Source: Deltaproteobacteria bacterium
Lineage (GTDB): Bacteria > Desulfobacterota > Desulfomonilia > UBA1062
DNA: 64,000 nucleotides
NCBI GenBank assembly: GCA_018434685.1
Contig: JAHDOV010000015.1
Location: 62,001-126,000, forward strand
Direction of reading: 5' to 3'
Position numbers and translations under genes: made by a program. Below, one piece after another: positions 1-9,275 of the stretch (position 1 is its first letter; every line of letters begins with the position of its first letter). The notes below the pieces were generated by a model. The model saw only the letters and a list, made by a program, of their open reading frames with translations. It was not told where the DNA came from and did no database searches.

Positions 1-1
1 G

Positions 2-706
2 CAGGCGGATCTCATCTACCTGTGCTTTCCCAACAACCCCACCGGTGCAACCATATCAAAAGACCTTCTCAAGAACTGGGTTGATTTTGCACGGTCCACC
101 AATGCGCTTATCCTCTTTGATGCGGCATACGAGGCCTTCATCCGGGACGAAAGCCTGCCCCATTCCATCTATGAGATCGAGGGTGCCCGCGATGTGGCCA
201 TCGAGTTCAGGAGCTACTCCAAGACCGCAGGCTTTACCGGCACACGCTGCGCATACACCGTTGTCCCCAAGACTTGCATGGCCTATGACCGCTCAGGACA
301 GAAGTACTCTCTCCATGATCTGTGGAACAGAAGGCAGACCACGAAATTCAACGGTGTTTCCTATCCGGTTCAGAAGGCTGCTGCGGCCATCTATTCCGAG
401 GAAGGCAAGGCCCAGGTCACTTCCCTCATCGACTATTACCTGAAAAACGCAGTGTGTATACGCCGCGAGATCCAGGCCCTGGGATACGCGTGTGCGGGCG
501 GGGTGAATTCCCCGTATATCTGGATCGACACCAAATCGGATTCATGGGAATTCTTCGATCTTCTCCTGAACGAGGCAGGTGTCGTGTGTACGCCCGGGGC
601 CGGTTTCGGCAAATGCGGGCAGGGCTATGTGAGAATCAGCGCCTTCAACGACTATGAAAAGGTCGAAGAGGCAATGGACAGAATCAGGCAGGCTCTTGGC
701 AGGTAG
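2..706 (+). CDS. dapL: LL-diaminopimelate aminotransferase, C-terminal part
   Basis: The reading frame is open from the window edge, so the N-terminal part is missing; 234 residues are visible. The protein is a fold-type I PLP aminotransferase. It shows the FPNNPTG loop near its visible start, a DAAYEAF stretch with the PLP-contacting Asp and Tyr, and the [10 protein letters not shown] segment whose lysine (codon 221-223) would form the Schiff base. The Phe-Thr-Gly after the lysine and the GYVRISAF end are typical of DapL. DapL converts tetrahydrodipicolinate directly to LL-diaminopimelate, bypassing the succinylated or acetylated intermediates. dapF, the next enzyme, lies 183 bases downstream on the same strand, which supports the assignment. 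Confidence 0.93.
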   Translation, partial: QADLIYLCFPNNPTGATISKDLLKNWVDFARSTNALILFDAAYEAFIRDESLPHSIYEIEGARDVAIEFRSYSKTAGFTGTRCAYTVVPKTCMAYDRSGQKYSLHDLWNRRQTTKFNGVSYPVQKAAAAIYSEEGKAQVTSLIDYYLKNAVCIRREIQALGYACAGGVNSPYIWIDTKSDSWEFFDLLLNEAGVVCTPGAGFGKCGQGYVRISAFNDYEKVEEAMDRIRQALGR

Positions 707-889
707 CTGCCGGCCCGGAACACCCTCAGTTTGTTGCCCGGGACAGCATTAGAGGAAGGCCGGAACAGAGAGCCAAGATCCTTGACTTAGGCAGGAGAGT
801 CTGTTAATGCAAGCTCACTTTTTGGTGATTGCACGAGGATGCGTGTCATATCGTATCCCGGTAACAGCTGAGATGAAAGTTGGAAAAAC

Positions 890-1720
890 ATGAAATCAAC
901 AGGTCATGACAGGGGCATCGCTTTCACGAAGATGTCCGGCACTGGCAACGACTTCATTGTCATCAACAATATGCAGGGAACCTATGCCATTGACTGGTCC
1001 GGTTTTGCGGCCAGGTACTGCACCAGGAGAATATCGGTCGGTGCAGACGGGGTGCTCATCCTCGAGAGTTCGGCAGAGGCGGATTTCAATTACCGCATCT
1101 TCAATGCAGACGGGAGCGAGGCCGAGATGTGCGGCAACGGGGCACGCTGTGCCGGCCGGTTCGCCTTCGACCAGGACATAGGGGGCAGATCCATGCGATT
1201 CAAGACCCTGGCGGGCATCATCGAGGCCAGGGTACATACCGATGATGTGTCCATAAAGATGACCAATCCGCATGATTTCAGAAAGGATATCGCTCTCGAT
1301 ATCGACGCTCACCGCTACAACCTGTCGTTCATCAACTCCGGAGTCCCCCATGCGGTACTCTTCACCGACCGGCTGTCTTCCATCCCCATCGAGGAACTTG
1401 GTCGCTCCATACGCTCTCACCCGTACTTTTCCCCTGCCGGCACGAATGTCAATTTTATTCAGATCACCTCCGAGGGTCACATCAGTGTCCGCACCTACGA
1501 GCGCGGGGTCGAGGCAGAAACCCTTGCCTGCGGTACCGGCGCGGTGGCCTCGGCCATCATCAGCAGCCACCTGCAGCCTGCCTGCGGCGCCCCCCCGGTG
1601 CACGTCCACATGCCTGGCGGTGATCTGAGGATAGATTTTGCAACGCACAACGCCACGTTCAGGGATGTGTGGCTCAGCGGCAAGGTCGATACGGTATACA
1701 CCGGCAGCATTGTCTTATAG
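890..1720 (+). CDS. dapF: Diaminopimelate epimerase
   Basis: This 276-residue protein interconverts LL- and meso-diaminopimelate in the cytoplasm, supplying lysine and peptidoglycan. Both catalytic cysteines of this cofactor-free racemase are present: Cys81 in MCGNGARC and Cys214 in ACGTGAVAS. The N-terminal KMSGTGNDF signature is also intact, and the length matches the family. The chosen start is the first ATG; the region before it has only a weak purine-rich ribosome site. It follows dapL and precedes guaA on the same strand. The spacing (183 and 85 bases) allows separate promoters. Confidence 0.96.
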   Translation: MKSTGHDRGIAFTKMSGTGNDFIVINNMQGTYAIDWSGFAARYCTRRISVGADGVLILESSAEADFNYRIFNADGSEAEMCGNGARCAGRFAFDQDIGGRSMRFKTLAGIIEARVHTDDVSIKMTNPHDFRKDIALDIDAHRYNLSFINSGVPHAVLFTDRLSSIPIEELGRSIRSHPYFSPAGTNVNFIQITSEGHISVRTYERGVEAETLACGTGAVASAIISSHLQPACGAPPVHVHMPGGDLRIDFATHNATFRDVWLSGKVDTVYTGSIVL

Positions 1721-1805
1721 CGCGCGGTACCACTGTTTTGAAAAAAGATTGCTTGGCAAAGACTGACTGATCATATGAATATCACTACCTTTAAGGAAAA
1801 CAAGA

Positions 1806-3344
1806 ATGCATGAACTTATCGCTGTTCTCGATTACGGGTCCCAATACGCACAGCTCATTGCACGGCGCGTGCGTGAATGCGGTGTCTACTGCGAGATCCT
1901 GCCCCACGACATAACCGCTGAAGAACTGTCGTCCCGTCAGCCCAAGGCCGTTATACTCTCCGGTGGGCCAGCCTCGGTGCTGAAAAAAGGACACCCCGGC
2001 ATGGACCCGGAGATCCTCAGGCTCGATGTCCCGGTCCTGGGCATATGCTATGGCATGCAGCTCATGGCCCAGCTGATCGGCGGTGATCTCGAGCGCGGCA
2101 GGTCCGGAGAATATGGACCCGCAACCATTGAGATCGACGATGCGGGATCACTCTTTGCCGGCCTTGAAGGCAGGATCAACGTGTGGATGAGCCATGGCGA
2201 CCAGGTTCTCGCCTTGCCGGACGGGTTTTCCGTCCTTGCCCGCACCGGGGTATGCCCCATCGCCGCCATGGGCGATCTGGACAGGAAGCTGTTCGGTGTC
2301 CAGTTCCACCCGGAGGTCGTCCACACGCCCCGGGGCAAGGAGATCATCAAAAACTTCCTCTTCACCATAGCCGGCTGCTCGGGCGACTGGAGCATGTCAG
2401 GCTTTATCGAAGAATCCATTAGCGAAATCCGTGATCGCGTAGGGTCAGCCCGGGTAATCTGCGGGCTTTCCGGCGGGGTAGACTCCGCTGTCGTGGCAGC
2501 CCTGATCAACCGGGCCATCGGAGAGCAGATGACGGCCATCTTTGTGGACAACGGGCTGCTCCGGGCAGGAGAGGTGGAGGAAATACGCCGCATCTTCACC
2601 GAAGAGTATGCCCTCAATCTCGATGTCGTCGATGCTCGCGACGCCTTCCTGGATGACCTCAAGGGAATCACCGACCCTGAACAAAAGCGCAAGAAGATCG
2701 GCAACACCTTTATCAATGTCTTTTACGGAGAGGCCAGGCGCCTGGGCGGAGCGGATTTTCTCGCTCAGGGCACGCTCTATCCCGATATTATCGAAAGCCG
2801 CTCGGCCAAGGGCGGACCGTCTGCCACCATCAAGAGCCACCACAATGTGGGAGGACTGCCCAAGGACCTCAAATTCAAGCTCATAGAACCACTCAAGGAG
2901 CTCTTCAAGGACGAGGTGAGAATCCTCGGTAGAGAGCTCGGACTGCCCGAGAGCCTGGTCAACCGCCAGCCGTTCCCGGGCCCGGGCCTGGGGGTGCGTA
3001 TCCTCGGCGAGGTAAACGCGCAGAACGTGGCAATCCTCCAGGAGGCGGACAAACGGGTGCAGGAAGAGATACAGAAGTTCGACGGGTATAAAGACATCTG
3101 GCAGTCGTTTGCCGTGCTGTTGCCGGTCAAGAGCGTCGGCGTCATGGGCGACGAGCGCACCTACGCTAACGTGATAGCCATCCGTGCGGTATCGAGCCTC
3201 GACGGTATGACAGCCGACTGGGTGAAGGTGCCCTATGAGGTGCTGGCCAGGATTTCGACACGCATCATCAATGAGGTCAAGGGGGTAAACCGTGTTGTGT
3301 ATGACATCAGTTCGAAACCCCCCAGCACCATAGAATGGGAATGA
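1806..3344 (+). CDS. guaA: GMP synthase (glutamine-hydrolysing)
   Basis: The 512-residue protein makes GMP from XMP, ATP and glutamine in purine synthesis. Residues 1 to about 190 form a class I glutamine amidotransferase with the nucleophile Cys81 (GICYGMQ) and a downstream VQFHPEV motif holding the catalytic His. The N-type ATP pyrophosphatase loop SGGVDS lies near residue 222. The C-terminal dimerisation domain ends in the usual KPPSTIEWE. Length and domain order match bacterial GuaA. The neighbouring downstream gene is a PurF-like phosphoribosyltransferase, so purine metabolism continues to the right. Confidence 0.97.
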   Translation: MHELIAVLDYGSQYAQLIARRVRECGVYCEILPHDITAEELSSRQPKAVILSGGPASVLKKGHPGMDPEILRLDVPVLGICYGMQLMAQLIGGDLERGRSGEYGPATIEIDDAGSLFAGLEGRINVWMSHGDQVLALPDGFSVLARTGVCPIAAMGDLDRKLFGVQFHPEVVHTPRGKEIIKNFLFTIAGCSGDWSMSGFIEESISEIRDRVGSARVICGLSGGVDSAVVAALINRAIGEQMTAIFVDNGLLRAGEVEEIRRIFTEEYALNLDVVDARDAFLDDLKGITDPEQKRKKIGNTFINVFYGEARRLGGADFLAQGTLYPDIIESRSAKGGPSATIKSHHNVGGLPKDLKFKLIEPLKELFKDEVRILGRELGLPESLVNRQPFPGPGLGVRILGEVNAQNVAILQEADKRVQEEIQKFDGYKDIWQSFAVLLPVKSVGVMGDERTYANVIAIRAVSSLDGMTADWVKVPYEVLARISTRIINEVKGVNRVVYDISSKPPSTIEWE

Positions 3345-3519
3345 CAGCGATTGTTGCCCGTGACCGTGCCCCCTGGTGAAACCGGCTTTCTGTGGATGGA
3401 CACACCAGGACGGCCCGGCATGCGGACGAAAAAGAACCTTCGGAGAGAGAACCCTGCGGGGATGACATATAGTGCACCACATGCTTTAGCGTAAAATCCA
3501 ATACGATGGGGAGTGAACT

Positions 3520-4923
3520 ATGGGTGGGCTTTTTGGAGTAGCATCACGGCACGACTGCGTAAGCGATCTGTTCTACGGCACCGATTACCATTCACACCTT
3601 GGGACCAAGCGGGCAGGGCTCGCGGTTGTGAACACAGAAGGGTTTACCCGGTCGATTCACAACATCGAAAATGCCTACTTCCGGTCGAAATTCGAGCCGG
3701 AACTCTCTGATTTCCACGGCGGGACAGGGATCGGCATCATCAGCGACCATGATGCACAACCGCTGATCATCAACTCCCACCTGGGAACCTTCGGCATCGT
3801 CACGGTGGGCAAGATCAACAACATCGACGAACTCGGCCGGAAGGCATTCTCCCAGAAGAAATACTTCGCCGAGACTTCGGGCAGGGATATCAATCCCACA
3901 GAACTCATTTCCATGCTCATCTGCGAGGAATCCTCGTTTGTCGACGGCATCTCCAATGTCCATCACTCCATCAGGGGATCCTGCTCCCTGCTCATCCTCA
4001 CCCGGGACGGCGTGATTGCAGCCCGGGACAAGCTCGGCAGGACCCCTATCGTGATCGGTAAAAAGCAGGGCGCCTACGCGGCATCGTCGGAATCGTGCGC
4101 GCTGTCCAACCTCGGGTATGAGGTCGACTACTACGTCGGTCCCGGAGAAGTCGTCCTGCTGACCCCCGACGGATACAAGCAGCTCAAGAAGCCCGGCGAG
4201 AAGATGCAGATCTGCTCCTTCCTCTGGGTGTACTACGGCTACCCTCCTTCAAACTACGAAAAGATTAATGTGGAAATGGTCCGCTACCGGTGCGGACAGG
4301 CGCTTGCCAGGAGTGACGACCTCATGGCCGACCTCGTCTCGGGCATCCCCGACTCGGGAATCGGACATGCCGTGGGCTATGCAAACGAGAAGCACATCCC
4401 CTATATGCGGCCCTACGTCAAGTACACCCCCACCTGGCCGAGAAGCTTCATGCCCCAGAGCCAGGCCATGAGAGATCTCGTGGCAAAGATGAAACTCATC
4501 CCCAACAGGGACCTGATCGAGGGTAGAAGGATCGTCTTCTGTGACGACTCCATCGTGCGGGGAACCCAGCTGAAGGACAATGTCCAGATCCTGTTCGACT
4601 ACGGCGCCCGCGAGGTCCACATGCGGATTGCATGCCCTACCCTCATCTACCCGTGCGAGTTCCTGAATTTCTCCACCTCGCGCTCCACACTCGACCTTGC
4701 CGGCCGCATGGCGATCCAGGAACTCGAAGGGTCCGACGACCGGTTTCTTCAGGACTATGCCCAGGCAAACTCGGAAAAGAACCTGGCCATGGTGGAAAAG
4801 ATCCGGGCACGCCTCGGGCTCACCTCGCTGAAGTTCCAGACCATGAACGACCTCGTGGCTGCCATCGGCATGCCCAAGGAACAGCTCTGCACCCACTGCT
4901 GGGACGGCAGCAGCTGTTTCTGA
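3520..4923 (+). CDS. PurF-like amidophosphoribosyltransferase lacking the N-terminal cysteine
   Basis: This 467-residue protein has the architecture of glutamine PRPP amidotransferase: an N-terminal Ntn glutaminase-like domain (residues 1 to about 230) followed by a type I phosphoribosyltransferase domain with the PRPP loop CDDSIVRGT at about 341-349. In true PurF the chain begins with Cys after Met or propeptide removal, and that Cys is the nucleophile. Here the protein begins MGGLFGVA, with Gly at that place. The start is well fixed by a GGGGAG ribosome site a few bases upstream. The C terminus carries a cluster, CTHCWDGSSC, recalling the Cys pair that binds a [4Fe-4S] cluster in PurF. I infer that it is either ammonia-dependent, works with another glutaminase, or is regulatory. 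Homologues with this start are annotated simply as amidophosphoribosyltransferase. Confidence 0.85.
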   Translation: MGGLFGVASRHDCVSDLFYGTDYHSHLGTKRAGLAVVNTEGFTRSIHNIENAYFRSKFEPELSDFHGGTGIGIISDHDAQPLIINSHLGTFGIVTVGKINNIDELGRKAFSQKKYFAETSGRDINPTELISMLICEESSFVDGISNVHHSIRGSCSLLILTRDGVIAARDKLGRTPIVIGKKQGAYAASSESCALSNLGYEVDYYVGPGEVVLLTPDGYKQLKKPGEKMQICSFLWVYYGYPPSNYEKINVEMVRYRCGQALARSDDLMADLVSGIPDSGIGHAVGYANEKHIPYMRPYVKYTPTWPRSFMPQSQAMRDLVAKMKLIPNRDLIEGRRIVFCDDSIVRGTQLKDNVQILFDYGAREVHMRIACPTLIYPCEFLNFSTSRSTLDLAGRMAIQELEGSDDRFLQDYAQANSEKNLAMVEKIRARLGLTSLKFQTMNDLVAAIGMPKEQLCTHCWDGSSCF

Positions 4924-5295
4924 TCGAGCATCCTGTCTGAAGCCACTGCGTACTTCCCGAGAAATGCATGATCCCCCTGGCCCCTGGTCAGGGGTTCGTG
5001 CATGCCGGCTTCGACCTCCGGAAACTCCTCGCCTCCAGATATAGATGCCGTTCACGCCCGCGGAGGTCCACCCGGCCGTGACCTGGACGATCTCCGTTCA
5101 AATATGACATATTTGTTTCATTCATTGTCCTGTATTCCTTCGGTTTCAAGGGTCCAAAATACCACTGGTCAAGAGGGCCTGTAATCCCTGCAAGGGCAAT
5201 TAATGTGTTGATTAAATAAACAAATCAACTCTTGTAAACTTGCTGCCGATGTGATTTACAATAGCCGTTCATACAGAACAGAGGGGGGTTTTCCT
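4924..5295. other. Intergenic stretch upstream of the NagB-like gene
   Basis: This gap of 372 bases contains no convincing gene; a 60-codon frame inside it has no ribosome site and an unlike composition. The left part holds an imperfect hairpin around CCCCTGGTCAGGGG (about 4978-4991) with no T tract. The right part, from about 5200, becomes AT-rich and holds two inverted repeats described separately, so it is most likely the control region of the NagB-like gene. Confidence 0.6.
5207..5261 (+). promoter_or_regulatory. Two stacked inverted repeats upstream of the NagB-like gene
   Basis: GTTGATT at 5207-5213 is the perfect reverse complement of AATCAAC at 5223-5229 (9-base spacer). TTGTAAA at 5232-5238 is the perfect reverse complement of TTTACAA at 5255-5261 (16-base spacer). 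TTGTAA (5232-5237) and TACAAT (5257-5262) could also act as -35 and -10 elements, though 19 bases apart. The gene starts at 5296. These look like operator sites, but the regulator is unknown. Confidence 0.4.
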
Positions 5296-6324
5296 ATGCC
5301 GTTTAAAGTCATTGTTTGTAACAATTTTGACCACATGAGCGAGGTCGGAGCCAGCATAGTCGCTCGGGACATCAAGGATAAGACATCCAATGGAGACAGA
5401 TACGTCCTGGGACTTGCCACGGGCAATTCTCCCACCGGGCTGTACAAGCACTTTGCAAAGGCGGCCAACTCCGGTGTGTTCGATTCCTCGAAGATCCTGA
5501 GCTTCAATCTCGACGAATATATCGGCCTGCCCGGAGACAATCCCCAGCAGCGTGCCCTGCATCCCGAGAGCTACAGCTATTTCATGGTGCAGGAACTCTT
5601 CGCCCTGCTGCAGAATAAATTCAGTCAGACCAATGTCCCCTGGGGAACCCTCATCGATCAGCACAAGCTCGTGTCCGAGCTGGCAGCCAACCCTGCGGAC
5701 TGGGAAGAACAGGGGCATGACAAGGGAAAGGCCATCGTTATCCATGCCGATGCAGTCTCTGATTATCTCAGGTGGATACGGTCGGATATCCTGGATGCCT
5801 ACTGGAAGAAGATCGATGCAGCCGGCGGAATCGACCTCCATGTCATCGGCGTCGGGGGAAAGGGACATGTGGCCTTCCACGAATCGGGCATCCCCTTCGA
5901 AGGCAACAAGATGCTCCTGGTGAAACTCGACGACAACACGGTCTCTAATGCCGTGGATGACGGCCACTTCGCCTGCCGTGAGCAGAGTCCGTGGTACGCG
6001 ATCTCCATGGGGGCACAGCAGGTATACAAGGCCAAGACCGTAGTCCTCCTGGCAAACGGCGGCCGCAAGGCCGAACCGGTTGCCGAGTCCCTGCTGAAGG
6101 ATCCCACTTCTGCGGTGCCCATCTCATACGGCCAGATCTATGCGAAAGGCGGCGGAAACATGATCTATGTCATCGACAAGGCTGCTGCCAGGAATGTTCT
6201 GGAAAACATACCCGCTCTCAGAGACAGGGGTATCGAGGTGGAGGACATCAGCGATCGGAGAGCTTCCATCCCGGTGGAAAGGCTCCTGTTCTGCAGGAAC
6301 CCGCAGACGGGCCTCATGGGATGA
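5296..6324 (+). CDS. Glucosamine-6-phosphate deaminase/isomerase-like protein
   Basis: A 342-residue member of the NagB/6-phosphogluconolactonase superfamily. It shows the phosphate loop ATGNSPTGLY, the LDEYIGL motif (residues about 71-79) and the GVGGKGHVAF motif (about 186-195), corresponding to the DEY and GIGxDGHIAF motifs of NagB. It is about 75 residues longer than E. coli NagB, with an insertion between these motifs. A GTG farther upstream is in frame, but the ATG at 5296 follows AGAGGGGGG at good spacing and begins MPFKVIV, the natural beta-strand start. It converges on a hexapeptide-repeat protein and glmM, both of glucosamine phosphate metabolism. Whether it degrades or makes glucosamine-6-phosphate is not settled by sequence. 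Confidence 0.8.
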   Translation: MPFKVIVCNNFDHMSEVGASIVARDIKDKTSNGDRYVLGLATGNSPTGLYKHFAKAANSGVFDSSKILSFNLDEYIGLPGDNPQQRALHPESYSYFMVQELFALLQNKFSQTNVPWGTLIDQHKLVSELAANPADWEEQGHDKGKAIVIHADAVSDYLRWIRSDILDAYWKKIDAAGGIDLHVIGVGGKGHVAFHESGIPFEGNKMLLVKLDDNTVSNAVDDGHFACREQSPWYAISMGAQQVYKAKTVVLLANGGRKAEPVAESLLKDPTSAVPISYGQIYAKGGGNMIYVIDKAAARNVLENIPALRDRGIEVEDISDRRASIPVERLLFCRNPQTGLMG

Positions 6325-6368
6325 TGAAGATCGTATTCTCTTATCCCTCTATGCCTTCAGGACGCGCT

Positions 6369-7619
6369 TTAATCCAAGCTCTCCTTAAATGAGGGAAGTT
6401 TTTCCAGGCACGTGGCAGTGACTTCGTTCACAATGCTGTTCAGCCATGTTGTGCCCATGGCACGCACCTCAGGCGAGAGCCCCTGTATGGTGGCGACATA
6501 ATCGGGTGAGTCGGCCTGCCTGGCATCCGGGAGTGCCTGGATGAAGCTATCCCGCTCCCGGTCATTGCCTGGAGCGGATACAAGGGACTGAAGCGCTTCT
6601 TCGAGCTCGCCCCATTGTGCTGAGAGTTCCTGCTTCTGCCGGATCAGTGCCTCCGAGGCATGACTGCCCATCATTCTCCGGTATTCCAGAACTGAATGCC
6701 CCATCTTTCCGGCCACGGCGCCGAGACGTTTTATCCGCTCCTCCAGCGCCATATCGAGCTTCTCGAGCGCACCTTTGAGCAGGGCCTGCTCCAGGGCATC
6801 CGGGCCGAAGAACAGGGAGCGTATATGGGTATACCAGGCCTTCAGCGCAATGATGTTTGCGATGTAGGTGATGGAGTTGCGGGTCTTTCTCTGTATCTCC
6901 CAGTAGACCCCGGGAACGAATTCTCTCTCTCCGGTCCTGGCCTCCCGGCCCATGACGATCTTTCCGCCTGAAGGGATGTCGCCCCTGAAGACCGTGCCGG
7001 CGGCAATGACCGTGCCGAACCCGATGACCGAGGGCCCCACGATGCCGCCCTGCCCCCCGAGGAATATGGGCCTCTGGTCGAGCATGACCCCGCGCGGCAC
7101 ATCGCCGATAAGGGTTGCGGTGGCCTTGTCCTGGTTCGGCGTGTAGTTGAAGTGGATATATGAGCTGCCCACCTCGCTGTGGTCCTTCCGGCTCGTACCG
7201 CCCGCCATGAGGCAGTCGCAGAAATTGATCAGGCTGCCGAGCGTCACGAACGGCAGGAGTATGGTCTGCTTGAGCCCGACCGTATGGGCACCGCCCGCCT
7301 CCTCCTCGAGGATGCAGGCATCCCGGACATGGGCCCCGTAGGACATGTTGGATTTGTCTAAGAATACGGACTTCTTGAAGTATCCGCCCGTGAGCTCCAC
7401 ACCGCGGCCTATCTGGCAGTCCTGGATCGTGACAGGTCCCTCCTGGCCGAGTTTCGTGCCGGTCATGATGGAGGTCTTCTTTCCGTATATCCTGCAGCCC
7501 GGATAGATGGTCACCCCGGCAGCGATCCGTGCCGGATCGACCTCGTCACCGACAGTGACGCTTGTGGGATTGGGTAGTGCGACGCCTTTGTCCAGGAGGG
7601 TCTGTACCTTATCATTCAT
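6369..7619 (-). CDS. Left-handed beta-helix (GlmU C-terminal-like) protein
   Basis: The 416-residue protein has an N-terminal half of imperfect hexapeptide repeats (from about residue 10 to 230, for example GVTIYPGCRIYG and GPSVIGFGTVIAAGT), the left-handed beta-helix fold of sugar-nucleotide acyltransferases such as the C-terminal domain of GlmU. It lacks the nucleotidyltransferase domain of GlmU. The C-terminal 180 residues are helical and unlike GlmU. The start at 7619 is preferred over an ATG four codons upstream because GGAG lies six bases before it. It sits 84 bases downstream of glmM on the same strand. The inferred role is in UDP-N-acetylglucosamine synthesis, possibly acetylation of glucosamine-1-phosphate; similar proteins are annotated as UDP-GlcNAc pyrophosphorylase-like. 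Confidence 0.7.
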   Translation of the reverse strand: MNDKVQTLLDKGVALPNPTSVTVGDEVDPARIAAGVTIYPGCRIYGKKTSIMTGTKLGQEGPVTIQDCQIGRGVELTGGYFKKSVFLDKSNMSYGAHVRDACILEEEAGGAHTVGLKQTILLPFVTLGSLINFCDCLMAGGTSRKDHSEVGSSYIHFNYTPNQDKATATLIGDVPRGVMLDQRPIFLGGQGGIVGPSVIGFGTVIAAGTVFRGDIPSGGKIVMGREARTGEREFVPGVYWEIQRKTRNSITYIANIIALKAWYTHIRSLFFGPDALEQALLKGALEKLDMALEERIKRLGAVAGKMGHSVLEYRRMMGSHASEALIRQKQELSAQWGELEEALQSLVSAPGNDRERDSFIQALPDARQADSPDYVATIQGLSPEVRAMGTTWLNSIVNEVTATCLEKLPSFKESLD

Positions 7620-7703
7620 TCTCCGCTCCATAGCACTGGGATATACGGCCAGGAGGTCTGCGGGTCTTCCCCTTTCGTCCCTCCCGGCCGTGAAAACTTT
7701 CTC

Positions 7704-9053
7704 TCAGCCGATCTGCTCGGTGATCACATCGGCAATCTTGCGGCAGAAGATCTCGGTCTCGGTTTCGGACGGCCCCTCCACCATTACCCGGCACATGTGC
7801 TGGGTACCGGAATAGCGCACCAGTACCCGTCCCTTTTCGCCGAGCGCAGCCTCCACCTCTTTGATGGCCGCGACGATCTCGGGTACCGTGGTGATGTCGG
7901 GTTTTGACTTCACATCGATATTGATGAGCCTCTGGGGGAATACCTTCATGATCCCGGCCAGATCCGACAGCGGCCTGTCTTCGTATTTCATGGCGTTGAG
8001 CACCTGGAGCGCGGCGATGATGCCGTCGCCGGTGGTGTGGTGATCGAGGAAGATGATATGACCGGATTCTTCGCCGCCGATGGAGGCTTCTCTTGCCAGC
8101 ATTTCCTCGAGCACATACCGGTCACCCACCTTGGTGGCCAGGGTCTCTGCCCCGAACTCCTTGAGTGCCATGCCCAGGCCGATATTGCTCATCACCGTGC
8201 TCACCACGAGGTTGTTCCTGAGCCTTCCCTGTTTTTTCATGACCAGTGCACACAGGGCCATGATCTGGTCTCCGGTGAGCACATTCCCCTTCTCGTCCAC
8301 GGCGATAAGCCGGTCCCCATCCCCGTCAAAGGCGAAGCCGACATCTGCCCTGTTCTTCACCACCTCGTGGGCCAGGGTGGTGGGATGCTGCGATCCGCAG
8401 TCCTTGTTGATGTTCTTGCCGTCCGGTTCGTTGAAGAGCGGGATAACCTCGGCCCCGAGCTCGAAGAACACCTCGGGAGCGACCTTGTAGGTTGCACCGT
8501 TGGAGCAGTCCAGGACGATCTTCATGCCCTCGAGGCTGTACTCGCTCGGGAACGAGTTCTTCAAAAACACGATATAACGGCCCCGGGCATCGTCTATCCG
8601 GTAGGCCTTGCCCATCTCGGAGTGGTCTACATGGAGGCTGGGGAGATCGTCCGAGGTGATGAGGGCCTCCAGTTCGTCTTCCTTTGCGTCCGGCAGTTTG
8701 AAGCCGTCCCGCGAGAAGATCTTTATGCCATTGTCCTGGTAGGGATTATGAGATGCGGATATGACGATGCCGGCATCGGCCCGCATGCTCACGGTCAGGA
8801 ATGCCACCCCGGGCGTCGTCATGGGTCCCACGAGCAGGGCGTCTGCACCCATGGAGCAGATTCCCGACACCAGGGCATTTTCCAGCATATAGCCTGAAAG
8901 CCTCGTATCCTTTCCGATGAGGATCCTGGATGTGTGGCCCTTCTTCCGCGTGATATAGGCAATCGCCCGGCCCACACGCAAGGCCATTTCCGAAGTCATG
9001 GGGTGTACATTAGCAACCCCCCTGATACCGTCGGTCCCGAACAGTCTGCCCAT
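7704..9053 (-). CDS. glmM: Phosphoglucosamine mutase
   Basis: This 449-residue enzyme converts glucosamine-6-phosphate to glucosamine-1-phosphate on the way to UDP-N-acetylglucosamine. It has the N-terminal FGTDGIRG signature, the phosphoserine loop SASHNPYQDNG at about residues 101-111, the metal-binding DGDGDR motif, and the C-terminal phosphate-binding RYSGTQ. Asn-Pro after the active Ser-His and the length are as in GlmM rather than phosphomannomutase. I chose the start at 9053 because GGGAGGAG stands just upstream and the chain then begins MGRLFGTDG. An ATG 16 codons earlier gives an unlikely extension. It is followed by the beta-helix protein, probably in one transcript. Confidence 0.95.
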   Translation of the reverse strand: MGRLFGTDGIRGVANVHPMTSEMALRVGRAIAYITRKKGHTSRILIGKDTRLSGYMLENALVSGICSMGADALLVGPMTTPGVAFLTVSMRADAGIVISASHNPYQDNGIKIFSRDGFKLPDAKEDELEALITSDDLPSLHVDHSEMGKAYRIDDARGRYIVFLKNSFPSEYSLEGMKIVLDCSNGATYKVAPEVFFELGAEVIPLFNEPDGKNINKDCGSQHPTTLAHEVVKNRADVGFAFDGDGDRLIAVDEKGNVLTGDQIMALCALVMKKQGRLRNNLVVSTVMSNIGLGMALKEFGAETLATKVGDRYVLEEMLAREASIGGEESGHIIFLDHHTTGDGIIAALQVLNAMKYEDRPLSDLAGIMKVFPQRLINIDVKSKPDITTVPEIVAAIKEVEAALGEKGRVLVRYSGTQHMCRVMVEGPSETETEIFCRKIADVITEQIG

Positions 9054-9275
9054 AACCAGCTCTCCTCCCTTAACGTATTCTAACTCGCGGCTAACTACCA
9101 TAAAGTCGGCCGGTTAACAATATGAAATTATGCTTGCATTACACAAGAGCTTTGCTTTAATTTTCCTATATTATCTAATGAAAAAGACAGGTTATCTGTT
9201 TACAATCCGCCATGTTTTCCCGATGAACCGCTTGGCGGAACTCGGCAAGGTTCTATCTTGATTTCCATGGTGATT

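Noticed and set aside
782-810. TTGACT 17 bases before TAATGC as a dapF promoter
   Set aside because: The -35 part is good, but the -10 hexamer matches the consensus at only two positions.
5002-5184. 60-codon frame in the gap after the PurF-like gene
   Set aside because: No ribosome site, no homology-like pattern, and a composition of intergenic type.
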